Source of the DNA: Pectinophora gossypiella
Taxonomy: Eukaryota; Arthropoda; Insecta; Lepidoptera; Gelechiidae
DNA: 64,000 nucleotides
NCBI RefSeq assembly: GCF_024362695.1
Contig: NC_065415.1
Coordinates: 10,457,438 to 10,521,437 of the forward strand
Reading direction: 5' to 3'
The notes beneath the pieces are model-generated. The model did not search any database, was not told where the DNA came from, and worked only from the letters and a program-made list of their open reading frames with translations. Position numbers and translations under genes: made by a program. Below are positions 44,549 to 55,372 of this stretch, one piece after another. Position 1 is the first letter of the stretch. Every line of letters begins with the position of its first letter.

Positions 44549-46377
44549 TGTACTTATCAACAACAAATTAAATACAGACAATAGTCCTGAAGATGCGAAA
44601 TCTAAATTTTAGAACAATACCTAAATAATCGCGCACCGATATCAAATTCCTTATGAACCCGAAAGTTGATCTTCAAAAGGCTCCCTATCTAAAATTAAAT
44701 CGCCCAATCCACAACTAAAATTCACTTGAGCCAAAATTTTGCAATCAAAATAAATAGGAGAGTTTGCGTCAAAATGTGCAATGTGCACTGCCCGTCCCAA
44801 ATGCCTTTGTCCAAATAAACTTATTACCACCTTTCCCATAAAAACACAATAGCTACTGATTTTCTGGCTAGTTGAACAAATATCTATTTCAAGTTCGTCA
44901 GGTAAAAAAGGGCAGATGTTGTCATCGGGACAAGAGCTCGAACAATCGCAGACTGTCCATCTTTTGTTAAACAAACTATATTGAAGACGTTCTTCGAATT
45001 ACAAAATGTTTAGCTATTTGTTAAACTCCTATTAAGTTCTGTCACTTCAGTAATATCCTTACAAAGTTACCTGACCAGTTAACTTCTCGAAAATGCACTC
45101 TTATTTAATCGCATTAAGAATGTAGATTTCAACTTTGATAACTTTGCGAATTTGTAATTGTCGTGCAAAGCAAAAGAGATGTCCGCAGTTCGAATGAATC
45201 GTCGATAAATTAAATTCGTTTCCGCCGAGTAAATTCTAAAGATGGCTCAATTTGTTTTCTGTTACGCACAAAAGATGTTTTTTATGCAATTTCTTAATGT
45301 TTATGTGATTATTTTCAAATGGTGCGTGAATGTCTCAGATGTATTAATTTTATATTTTGCGATGTCATGACGAATACAAATCACGTTAAAAGTAGAACTT
45401 ATTCATAATGTTCATTTACCATCTTTCAAATGATGTCTTTACAGTGAAATATATTCCATATAGGTAGTTGATATATTTTCTATGTAAAAAAATGTGCACA
45501 ATCATATGCTCATTTGAATGCTACTTTACATTAAAAGACAATACCCATCTCATATTTGTCGAGAGCCACCGAGTTATAAAAAAACATTCAATAGTCATTC
45601 GGTAGACGCAACTCGACACTGAGTCAATAATGATAAAAGTATTTGCTTCGACGAGACGTACAAAAATCAAAGCAAACACTCAAACACGCCCACCTTATAG
45701 ACCCAGTACTGTGAACACCAATAGAAATACTGAAGTGATTCTTGTCTGTGATAAAATGGTTACCGCTACCACACGTACCTTTTCTGTAAAGCTAGGTCTT
45801 ATCAAAGACCGATCCGTTGATTAAGTGAACCCAAACAGACAGGTAGCTAGTCTTTACAACGAAATCGAACTCTTACATGTTCTAAACAATCTCTTAGAAC
45901 CAATCTTAGTTTAAAGCACACAGTACAAGCCTCTGATTTTCGAAACCCAAAGCGTTGCCTGTCGAATTTCACGTACAATTTGCGTTGAAAAGCCTTTGAG
46001 CCGAAGCTAATGTTTTCGCTAAGCGATTCGTTCAAATTGTGAGACAGGGAGGCGTTTGTTTTTAGTAAATTGCATTTTCTTACCGCTTGAGAGGTCGATG
46101 GGTGCCATTAAAATCATTGGGGGGCTTAAAATCTACAATGGATGTGGTGTTTAGAGGAATATTACTCATATTATTTGCTCTCATTTGATATTAATGTCTT
46201 CGTTAAAAGTTGACCGTTTTACACCTTACCATTTTCAATCCATTATGATAAGTACCTATTTAACATTTATTGATATTGCGTTACAAAGTTAAGTAAACAC
46301 ATTAAAATACAATTCTCGACAAATGCAAAATATAAATAAATTAAAATAGTTACCTATTGCTCTACCTACCTATAGCT
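44549..46377. other. No gene supported
   Basis: Contains a 107-codon minus-strand frame (44651-44974) with a C-x-C-x3-C motif but no recognisable family, and frames of 62-64 codons at 45630-46035. No splice-bounded exon could be defended. Confidence 0.35.
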
Positions 46378-46510
46378 CATAACATAAATAGTCTACTCTC
46401 GTCAGCACAAGAGCACAGGCCTCCCCTTAATCAAACGGAGGGGGTATGGAACATACTCTAAAACGCAGTGAGACTTGGTGAAAGGTGTTTTGGCAAGGCC
46501 CGGGACTAAT
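46378..46510 (-). mobile_element. SINE family A tail, diverged
   Basis: CATAACATAAATAGTCTACT, ACAGGCCTCCCCTTAATCAA and ACGGAGGGGGTATGGAACAT match the tail in reverse, ending in GGCAAGGCCCGGGACTAAT of the core edge. Many substitutions show age. Confidence 0.7.
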
Positions 46511-47154
46511 TATACTGACTCGTAGCATAAAATTGTATCGCGTTGCGGAAATGTTTTGCTCCATTTCCTAAGGGATTGTGTTACTATTCAATCAGCCCTA
46601 CTTTGCTCGATTGATGTGTACGGAAAAAGGAATTTGGGGGCAAAAGCAAATTACTAAGCGGTGGCGTATTTACTTACATATATCGCTTTCGGTCCATCGC
46701 CTATCACAACCTTTGCAATCAATCAAGATCATCCAAATAACACTCTTATCTTCTTCTGCGAGAGACTAGAGTGCTTCACTCAGTTTTTCCATTAGTGTAT
46801 TAATCTGTGTAGGCTTATATACGTCATAGAAAGTATCGTTTACGGACAAATTAACACCCAAAAATGTTTGCGCAAAAATTGGTGTTGTAGTATCGTTGGC
46901 CTTTTTAACCTAGTTTGATGGAATAGGTACATGCTGACATGTAGATTATAAGGGATTTCAGGGAAAGGCAAAAATAATTTTAGTTGACTGAAAATACAAT
47001 AATTTAACCTCCATAATATTTTGTTTAAAAATATAGAGCTAATTTGTAGGATTTTACTATGAAGTACCTATCGAAGTGTTTCGTCATAATAATATAAATA
47101 GAATACAGAAATTACCGTTGGAGAAGTGTATTAGGATTGAAGCTAACGGAATTC
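46511..47154. other. No gene recognised
   Basis: One 63-codon frame (46578-46769), with no domain and no repeat family recognised. Confidence 0.4.
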
Positions 47155-47211
47155 CATAGTCTCTGCTTACCCCGATGGGAAATAGGCGGGAGTTTATGAT
47201 GTATGTATGAA
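47155..47211 (+). mobile_element. LINE-type 3' tail fragment, family S
   Basis: AGTCTCTGCTTACCCCGATG-GGAAATAGGCGGGAGTTTAT followed by ATGTATGTATG resembles 16335-16395. It has a simple-repeat tail and no body. Confidence 0.5.
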
Positions 47212-47280
47212 TACAAAAATTGACGTTAAATTTTTTATATCTTATTCCAATTTACATGTTAATAAATACCAGTGAGTCAT

Positions 47281-47330
47281 GATTAATTTAAGAGCCACGC
47301 TCTTGTCGGTGTAGCATTCTCCATGCTACT
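47281..47330 (+). repeat. Dispersed repeat fragment, family W
   Basis: GATTAATTTAAGAGCCACGC-TCTTGTCGGTGTAGCATTCT recurs at 50355-50395 and partly at 2128-2160. GAGCCACGCTC forms a small hairpin. The parent element is unknown. Confidence 0.55.
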
Positions 47331-48181
47331 TTATAGGAAAAAAATAGCTCACTGAAATATCTGATATATCTGATGCGACCAGTGAGTATACGTAACTAAA
47401 TCAATAGCTGCTAATAAATCCGAATTCTACAACCGCTTCCATTCATAATGGTTTTATTCGACACATACGACTTCCGACGCCGTCGTTTCTCGAAAACTTA
47501 TAAAACATTCAAAAATCTCCCTTTATTGTACTGAAGGTGGAACACTATTTTTCGTGGAGCATGTACAGCTGCAAGAATCGTAAGGACGTCACATCGTCTG
47601 ATTTACGACATATCTCGCTGCGACCTTACCTACTTCACGCCAACAAATCATACACTGGATTGAAATAACGTACTTGCAATGATTCACTGGAAGCTCACTA
47701 AAACGTCTTTTATAGCTTTAAAAGAAATTGATTTCAAGTTTTATTGCATATTAAAATAACCTTTATATTTGATTGCCACTTATTTTTAAAATGAAATTAA
47801 AAAGGTGACGCTTTACCCATGCGCGGACACCCCACTGCTTCTCGATCATGAATCAACATAAACATCCATTGGATTAATTGAAAAATAACTTTAAATGTGA
47901 TTGATAATACAAATTTGCTGAATATAAATCGACTCTTTACCCAGCTTGGTTATATTGCTAATAAAATGATAATTTATTTTCTCTGTAAATATTCCCTTAG
48001 CCACCTACAGCTCAATACAATCTTCTTGAATGTAATTTTTTTCAGATACTTTAAAACGACAGGCAATGTTTTTATACCACCTCTTATTTTAAACAGATTT
48101 CGCATTACTAAACTACGTATCAGAGAGAATCAACACCAATATGAATTTTACGGTTACAAATCATGTACGGTCACGAGCATT
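47331..48181. other. No gene recognised
   Basis: A 111-codon plus-strand frame (47897-48232) runs through AT-rich sequence into the neighbouring repeat. Its composition (Asn, Ile, Phe, Tyr rich) is what random AT-rich DNA gives. Confidence 0.4.
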
Positions 48182-48312
48182 AATATGTATACACTTTGGT
48201 ACCATGTCACATTAACTTTTTTGACAAATTGAACTGTAAGTCTCACTAAATGTCGAATATGTTAGTGCGACAGAGTCCTAAAGTGGGTACATTATATTGC
48301 TCATGACTGTAC
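48182..48312 (+). repeat. Dispersed repeat, family X, copy 1
   Basis: Shares about 130 bp with 52242-52375 in the same orientation: AATATGTATACACTTTGGTA, TTAACTTTTTTGACAAATTG, AGTGCGACAG and CTAAAGTGGGTACAT-ATATT-CTCATGACTGTAC. No coding potential; class unknown. Confidence 0.75.
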
Positions 48313-48744
48313 TACGCTACGTACATCATGATAATACTCAATTTATTTCTAATTGATCTCCAAACTAGTAATAGAGTTAGATGCCATATCGCATCCAATT
48401 AAATTGTACCTCTAATAGTGACGATATAGTGATCAGCTTTCAATCAAACTTAAAGGTGATCCAATTTGAGGCTCAACTTTACTACTGATATCGGCATAAC
48501 AATTACGATTGACGATTGGATTAACTACTTTTAACATTACAAAAAACACTTATTACTTAACAAACGATGCCTCTGAGAGACGAAACATTATGGAAATAGC
48601 ATACAAAAGGGAGTAGCTTCTGTAAAAAACCATACCTGTAACATCTTCAGGTTAGGTAAGCGGACTCTTTAAAAAACGGGATACCTAACGTTAGGGAGAT
48701 GATGAGAAAACTAAAAGCATAGAGTTATGGGGTTTCACGAATTT

Positions 48745-48885
48745 AGGCCACTAAATGCGACTTTATGAGTTCCAATTCATGTTTGGATCATAGATAATAG
48801 ATATCACGTGAGGATTTGTGCTCGGTTAATGGCAAAAAGGCTCGCCCCTATTACAATAACATACGTCTGTTATGTTAAGCACCTA
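48745..48885 (+). repeat. Dispersed repeat, family U
   Basis: CCAATTCATGTTTGGATCAT, GATATCACGTGAGGATTTGT and GCTCGGTTAATGGCAAAAAG-GCTCGCCCCTATTAC match 42586-42681 and partly 16205-16300. Confidence 0.6.
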
Positions 48886-49157
48886 CTATAGATAAGTATT
48901 AAGTTTTGTACTTTGTAAATACATAATGCAATAAAATAACGAGCTGTAATAAAAATGCTAATGCTATACTAAATATCTATTTCATTTCACAAAAAATATC
49001 GAAAATAATTATATAAAAACTAGCTAAATATTTAATATAAATAATTGAAATAGTAAAATATTTAATTTTATTTTAAGCGTAATATTATATTTAAAAAGAG
49101 ATATTTTTGTAATGCAAATGGCAAAGTAACCATGATAAAGGGAGTTGTAGTAGAGTC

Positions 49158-49372
49158 AGAGTTCACACAAAAGTGTGAACCTATGCAACTGTGTAAATGG
49201 TCGTGTCCTCTACTTTATGTGAAAGCCATTAGTTCAAAATAAAGTCCATTAATACCACCACAGTCACACAAAAGTGTACCTAACCAATCTAACTGTGTAA
49301 ATGGTTGTGTCCTTTAACTCTGTGTGAATGCCATTACTTCAAAATACAGTCCATTAATAGGTACCACCAATT
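49158..49372 (+). repeat. Two-copy tandem duplication (about 105-110 bp units)
   Basis: Unit 1 (about 49158-49260) and unit 2 (about 49261-49372) share TCACACAAAAGTGT, AACTGTGTAAATGG, GTGTCCT, TGTGAA-GCCATTA-TTCAAAATA and AGTCCATTAATA. They differ by substitutions and small gaps, so the duplication is not recent. Confidence 0.8.
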
Positions 49373-50463
49373 GATTGGGCGATTCCAGGAAACTTCTTAT
49401 CAATATAAAATCTGACGTTTCTAAATGTTCACAGCTTTGATGAGGATCGAAATCCTTTGCTTATTAACCAACCTGTCTAATATTTTATCGGAAAGTGTAA
49501 AGTAGGAAGGGAAGCTATTACCAGGTAAACATTCAAAATGTACGTAATTTATAGGATCTTATATTTTATACTAGATGGCCTCCTTATATATTTATCTACC
49601 TAGTTATCGGAATAAACACAGACACAAGTCCTAAGATAGGTATGATGTACCGCATGGTGACACGTTAGCCCAAGGATTCCCAAACTTTTACACCCACCTA
49701 CCAAATGTGTAAACCAAAACCCACCGTTTTATGGAACCCCATATAATGAATCCTTAATTATGTGTTTACGTGCAATAAAGTGTTTTGAATTAGATGACTA
49801 CAACTTAAAGATAGTTTTGTTTTGAAATATTTCATCTTTCATTTTTCACTTTAACTTTAATTGAAAACAATGAAACTTTGCGGAACCCTAATGACTTTTC
49901 TACGAAACCCCTAGGTTCCCTATTTTTTAAATCGATGCGTTCAAAGAGTTCATGATTTAGAAATTTAATAACACTTGCAATATGAGTTTAACGACAGCTT
50001 GCATCATCGTCTGTAGGAACAATCAACGCTTCTTCAACTCCAATAATGTAATCTAATCACTGGCAATTAAAACGGTCATCTTTCGGTACAATGTCCTCAA
50101 GGCTTACGTTCTACGAATGCAATTTGCAATAGTGATGCTCACAGGTATCGATAGTTTTTAAGGCACTCTCTGGTCTGAACGCATAAGGTCGGTAATTTTG
50201 AAGTATCTATTTGAAAACTATTCAAAATTATTATTTTAATCACTTAGCGGGTAGGTAGTCAAGACATCGGTGAATTTCCAAACATTTACAATGAGACAAA
50301 GCCGTTTTAGCGTCTTACATCGATAAACTTTCTATAGCAATACCAAAAGGTTCATCATTAATTTAAGAGCTACGTTCATGTCGGTATAGCATTCTCATTC
50401 TCGTCTATCAAAATTCAATACTAGACTTCTTCCGTACTTCGTCTTTTTTTATTTGTTCCATGT
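49373..50463. other. No gene; possible old hAT-like remnant
   Basis: GGATTCCCAAACTTTTACAC (49673-49692) and GCGGAACCCTAATGACTTTT / ACGAAACCCCTAGGTTCCC (49879-49921) have the look of the GGGGTTCCCAAACTTTT-type ends seen on hAT-related repeats, but they do not pair cleanly. Confidence 0.3.
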
Positions 50464-50474
50464 ATGCTCTCCTT

Positions 50475-50617
50475 CCAAACCGAACCGCTTTGCTTCCTTC
50501 CTTCCTTTTCTCAATCCACACTGGGCCCGCGTGATGGTTTACGGCCCGATCTCCCTATCCATCCATAGGGAAGGCCCGTGCCCCAGGAGTGGGGACGTTA
50601 ATGGGCTGATGATGATG
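50475..50617 (+). mobile_element. SINE family C tail, 5'-truncated, 11-bp duplication
   Basis: ATGCTCTCCTT at 50464-50474 and 50618-50628 bounds the insert. It contains CACTGGGCCCGCGTGATGGT, CCATCCATAGGGAAGGCCCG-TGCCCCAGGAGTGGGGACGT and a GGGCTGATGATGATGATG end, matching the full element at 60514-60807. About 38 bp of C/T-rich sequence at its left end has no match in that copy. Confidence 0.85.
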
Positions 50618-51488
50618 ATGCTCTCCTTGGTCTTCCCCTTCCTCTATTTCCTTCTAGCTTCCCTTGTATTCCCTTCTATATTTAATATTTTTAATAAACT
50701 CGTCGTGTCTCATTAAGTATCATCTTGCTTGCGTTCTGTCCTCAGTTACTCTCAATATTTGTCTCTTTTCCCTTACTCTAACTAGCACTTCTTCATTAGT
50801 AACCCATTCGGTCCAACTTATTATTTCCTTCCTAAACCGAAAGGTTACAAATTAAAAATATAGACTCGTAACAGACATAAATATTGAAATATTAATAAAA
50901 TACAGGTACCATATCTGTATATCAATAATACATAAGCATTATAGGTAGTTCATGAGTCATATCAAGTGAGTCATATCCTTTGTCCTATTCTTGTTCAGAC
51001 TTTTTCAGCCCAGTATTTTACCATCCTTTCGGTAGCATTCATAAGCTCTTCCCGCGTACCTCGTGTCAAAGTTTTGTAAGTTACTGATTAACAGGTTATT
51101 TTTATAATAGTTCTTAAATGTCGATAGAACCATCGATAGTTGTGTAGTGCAGCACTAAATTGCAATGATTTGCACCCATTAAGCGTCCCAGCCTCGACTG
51201 AAAATTCCTAGTGCATTGTGCAATTCATTGCTGGACAATTACTTGGGTTGTTGTAGAGCGATAGTCATTGCCTTCTATGGGAAATTCCCTGGTCATTTCC
51301 AATTTCTGGTTCAGAATTTTAACGAACTTAAAACTGGACCAGCATGGGTATAATGACACGATACGGGGATACATTACGATACAGTGATACATAATGTAGT
51401 CCCAGCTTTGTGTTTGGATACGTGCGTTCGCATTTGTATCTTCCAATTGTTATTAAGATTGAGGATGCCAAGATAGTACCAGATAGTT

Positions 51489-51833
51489 CTTCTTCTTCTT
51501 CTTCTTCTTCTTCTATCGTGTGGGTTTTGAGGCGAATTACTAACCTCATCAACCCTGGTGTCAGGGTTACTATTGAGCCGCCAAAGGCCCCTGACATGAC
51601 TCATTTATAACGACTACGTACTTACACAGTAAGTAGTAACCGGGACCAACGGCTTAACGTGCCTTCCGAAGCACGGATCGTCTTACTTTCGGACAATCAG
51701 GTGATCAGCCTGTAATGTCCTAACCAAACTAGGGACCACAAAGTAATTTTTGTGATATGTCCCCACTGGGAATCGAACCCAGGACCTCCGGATCGTGAGT
51801 CCAACGCTCAACCACTGGACCACGGAGGCCGTT
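51489..51833 (-). mobile_element. Full-length SINE family B with 12-bp duplication
   Basis: TACCAGATAGTT at 51477-51488 and 51834-51845 bounds a 345-bp element. Reading the minus strand: GGCCTCCGTGGTCCAGTGGT (A box), GGTTCGATTCCCAGTGGGGA (B box), CACCTGATTGTCCGAAAGTA, the shared core (51640-51676) and the B tail (AATAGTAACCCTGACACCAG, GGTTGATGAGG, CCCACACGATAG) ending (GAA)n. It is transcribed by RNA polymerase III from the internal promoter and copied by a LINE. The (CTT)n-derived frames on both strands are not genes. Confidence 0.93.
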
Positions 51834-52077
51834 TACCAGATAGTTAATAGTATTAGTATGACTATTAATTTTGTTAATTGTAATTCATTGATATGGAATC
51901 AAGTATTTTGAAATAGTTATCCCTAATGGCTTTCGTTCTAGGTCTCTTCTATATCTACGTACTTAAATTCTAATGCTAGATCAGCTTATATTTTGGCTTA
52001 TGAGTTGGTTCTATTTTTTTGACTTTATAGGTTGAATAAGGAGGACTCATAAAAGACTATTTTGAATACTTAGATAT

Positions 52078-52165
52078 TGCAGTGGAGCAGCGTGGTTGAG
52101 TATGAGACGGTTGATTGAGGGGAGGCCGATCCTAGAGGGACGTTTAACGGATGTTTATGTTACGA
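52078..52165 (+). mobile_element. SINE family A tail fragment, diverged
   Basis: GCAGTGGAGCAGCGTGGTTG, GGTTGATTGAGGGGAGGCCG and the GATGTTTATGTTACG end match the family A tail with small deletions. The 5' part is absent. Confidence 0.7.
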
Positions 52166-52241
52166 TATGAAATTATAAGGGTATATAAAGAACTTGATAC
52201 CTAATCAATCATAAGAAATATTTAATTTAGTATTCGTGTAC

Positions 52242-52375
52242 TAATATGTATACACTTTGATACAATATCGCATTAACTTTTTTGACAAATTAAACCGTAA
52301 GTCTCATTAAATGTCAAATATGATAGTGCGACAGGGTTCTAAAGTGGGTACATGATATTACTTATGACTGTACCA
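52242..52375 (+). repeat. Dispersed repeat, family X, copy 2
   Basis: Second copy of the element at 48182-48312, in the same orientation about 4 kb away, diverged by scattered substitutions. No flanking duplication was identified. Confidence 0.75.
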
Positions 52376-53590
52376 ATAAAGTTTATTCAGCCTATTCTGT
52401 ACATACAAATTTAGCTGCTACGGAAATTGTATAAAGAGCAAAATTTAATAAAAGCTAGAAAATGTAAAAAAAAGTGCAATGTAAACATGCCAATAGACGA
52501 AAAATGCTTTTCATTCGCAAAGGGTAAGCTGATAGATTATTAAAACGTTCGTTTTGACGTTAATAGATTTTTTCTGGGGATGCAGTGACGACGTTATTAA
52601 ATGCATGAGATGCAGTTTTTCTAATGACCAACTTGATTGAGGGGAATCTTTGGGGAGTCGTGCTAATGTGTGCTAAATGACTTGGATTATCGACACGCGT
52701 CCGTCACAAGTGATGAGGCGACATTTTACATACGATGTGATATAAAAATATAAAGATAAGCATCAGTCGCAAAATCAATCGGTAAAGTTATCAATACGCG
52801 TGCCCACCTAGTAACAACGATCTTTTGGTACTTTACTTAATTGGAATTTGTTATATAACGATTTAGGGAAATATATTTAACTTGAGATGTAATATTGTTT
52901 TAATGAATATAGTACAGTTAGCAACAAATTACCTAATAATGTTGTCGCAACGTTGCGTTGTATTTATTTATTGGTGTGTAAATACATTCACAATCACTAT
53001 AACTATCAAAGGAGAGGTTTTTAGGAACGTACTTTGTTTATGAAAAACCTTTCGGATAAAAACAATATAATATATTTATAGACAGAACAATGTTTTTCCG
53101 AGCCCGCTTTGTCTAAAAAACGTTATTGCGAATTTTGAATAGCGTGACCTGTAAAAATGTTATCTAAACTATGAATTTATTGGTACCATTTTGTGGATGT
53201 ATTGCATGCACTGTGCTTTGTTTGCAGTCATTTTAAATAGTGCTATTCGTCTGTACATTTTATTTATAGTATCGTTTGTGAGAATTTAAATGAAAACCGT
53301 ACATGCATAGCATTATGGCCGTAATCCCTTTGGGAAAACTGAGCAACAAAACATTGTTGTTGTGGAATTAGAGTATTTTAGCTATTATGATATTTACAGT
53401 GATAGAGTAAACAATCTTTAATCTTTTATGGTATAGTTATTAAAATTTTATTTTAATCCTGATTTAAAATTGGAACCGTTAGTGAAATTATAATTTTACC
53501 TTAGGTAGGTATAAAAATAAACAAAAATAAGCGAAACAAAAATCGACCGTGTTTATTGTGAAATAGTGATTATATCATTCCATAAAAAAA
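52376..53590. other. No gene recognised
   Basis: AT-rich DNA without frames of note and without a recognised repeat family. Confidence 0.45.
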
Positions 53591-53753
53591 AACAGGGGGT
53601 TAAAATGGCCACTTCGAAGCAATTCATCTAAGAAAGCAATGTTAAAATTTAACATTTGCGCATATAAAAGTAAGTGAGCAATGCGAACAAATGTCAAATA
53701 GCAAATTGCTTTCTTAGATGACTTTCTTCAATGTGGCCATTTTAACCCGCCTA
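53591..53753. mobile_element. Palindromic MITE, family 4, copy 2
   Basis: Left end AACAGGGGGTTAAAATGGCC and right end GGCCATTTTAACCCGCCTAA, with the arms TTCATCTAAGAAAGCAA / TTGCTTTCTTAGATGA and the centre TTTGCGCATATAAAAGTAAG shared with 41678-41842. The right terminus is damaged (CCCGCCT instead of CCCCCTGTT). Confidence 0.8.
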
Positions 53754-54742
53754 ATATTTCGGACAGTGCGTACGATTCGGAAAAAAATGTGATCTAGTTT
53801 CAGTTTAAGTAAAAAAAAACAACCCAGCAGAGTACCTTGTGCTAAGATAGAAGTTGACCATACTCCCCAACGTTCCGATTAAGGCGAAAGAAGTGCGCAA
53901 AGCAGAGATACGGGTATTCATAGAAAACAGACGTCTGCACCTTCTATTGCTGGCTCCTATTACAGATAAATGTGAAAATACGTTTCATAGTTTCCGTGCC
54001 CGGTAGTTATCAGCTGTTATCTCACTTCTTTTTGTGAAAGAAAAACCATTACAAAAACAAAAGGCGATACTAATTGAAGACCAGTTGCACGAGGTGTTAT
54101 AGCATTATAGTTCGCATTACCGACGCTCTTACGTTTATCTTAGATCAATCCGCCCACATCTGTCAGACGAACAAAATAAATATGTTATTACTAATGCGTA
54201 CGCGTCCAATCAGATAACCGCTAATCTCTATTACAATTAAAAAGTTTCGAGTTCAACAGTCGGCGTGATATTCGAATTCCGAACTATATATAGTTAGCGA
54301 CGTGATTCGGCAAAACGACGTTGTTGTTTTTTTTAAACGGATTCTAATAATGGATCGTCAGTTCTTTGCTCTTTTAGCCGCATTTTAGATATATTAATAT
54401 CTCTCATATTATTTTCTACCTTTTGTTGTGATTCGTTTACCTACAACTTGTCCCAATTTTATGCGATGGGATATCAAATTAAGCTAAAGATAAAACCATT
54501 GTATATTGCTCTTTTAGCCTACTTTTTCGACCTGTCTAGTTTATGGGAAGTGGCGGTCATGGAACTTTAGTATATATGCTAAAAGTACAATAACCAGTTC
54601 ATTTTCATTACTCATCTACCTACTTGTGTTAATTTAGGTTGTGGCAAGATCAAATTAGCCCTGAAATAAACACTATGTCGGAGGTCAAAGCATCTACTTT
54701 CTCTTTTAATGGCAATATTCAAATATATTATATTTATTATAT
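53754..54742. other. No gene recognised
   Basis: Two GCTCTTTTAGCC phrases (54367-54378 and 54508-54519) suggest a small internal duplication. Nothing else was recognised. Confidence 0.4.
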
Positions 54743-54995
54743 ACATTACAAAAGGTGTTAGTGGCATCGTAACGAAAACTTTACGGGATGATTCAGACCA
54801 TGATTCCGAGTTGAAATCAAGTGGAATTTTCTGTCGCAATAGTATGGAACTGAAAATAATAAAAAAAAAACTCAAATTATTAAATTATATTTTCATGAAT
54901 TTTCCGACTGAAAAATCTACTTGATATCAACTCAGAATCGTGGACTGAATCATCTCCTTCAGTATTCGTTACGGTGTCACTAACATCCATATGTA
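54743..54995. mobile_element. MITE family 3, near-complete palindrome
   Basis: Left arm AGGTGTTAGTGGCATCGTAA, GATGATTCAGACCATGATTC, GAGTTGAAATCAAGTGGAAT. The right arm carries the inverted equivalents (CTTGATATCAACTCAGAATC, GTGTCACTAACATCC). An AT-rich centre separates the arms. Non-coding; the 71- and 87-codon frames here follow the palindrome. Confidence 0.8.
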
Positions 54996-55020
54996 CTTTT
55001 ATGGCTAAGTACCTGTACGT

Positions 55021-55242
55021 ACTTGGGTGTAAGTGACATCGTAACAAATATTGAGAGGGATTATTCAGCTCATTATTCTGAGTTGATATCAAGTGGAATT
55101 TTTCATCGCAAAAGTATAAATTTGAAAATATGTTTTAAAAACTAAAGAAACCACGAATTTTGCGACGGAAAATTGATATTAACTCGGAATCATCGTTGGA
55201 ATCCTTAGTATTTTGTTACGACGTCAATACATCCTGTATAAC
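55021..55242. mobile_element. MITE family 3, second tandem copy
   Basis: Begins TTGGGTGTAAGTGACATCGT and ends TCAATACATCCTGTATAA, with the same arm motifs (GAGTTGATATCAAGTGGAAT, TTTTGCGACGGAAAATTGAT). Two copies lie only about 25 bp apart in tandem, suggesting repeated insertion at a preferred site or a local duplication. Confidence 0.8.
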
Positions 55243-55243
55243 G

Positions 55244-55372
55244 GCAATTAATTAATGAGCATATAGAGCATACAGAGGGCGGTCCACGCAGCATATAGCC
55301 GTACCGAGTGGAAATCCATAACCTGTGGTCGCGATCCTCAGCAGTGAAGGAACGACGAAGAAGAAGAAGAAT
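55244..55372 (+). mobile_element. Probable LINE ORF 3' end with (GAA)n tail
   Basis: One frame gives RTEWKSITCGRDPQQ followed by a stop and then (GAA)n, an arrangement I associate with the end of lepidopteran LINE polyproteins. GCATACAGAGGGCGGTCCAC upstream fits the same ORF with frameshifts. Family assignment is from memory only. Confidence 0.5.

Noticed and set aside
44651..44974. 107-codon minus-strand frame with a CDCSSSC motif, briefly considered as a DEG/ENaC (pickpocket) channel C-terminal exon
   Set aside because: Only the C-x-C-x3-C spacing fits. The expected transmembrane helix and Gly-rich signature are absent, there are no splice sites, and a frame of this length is plausible by chance.
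45575..45824. TATAAAA followed by TCATTC and a 64-codon ATG frame, considered as a small gene with promoter
   Set aside because: The TATA-to-initiator distance (about 22 bases) is too short, and the peptide has no signal sequence or domain.
49428..49452. TTCACAGCTTTGATGAGGAT resembles the miR-2/13 microRNA family
   Set aside because: The internal CCAG/CCA part is missing, and I found no hairpin partner in the flanks.
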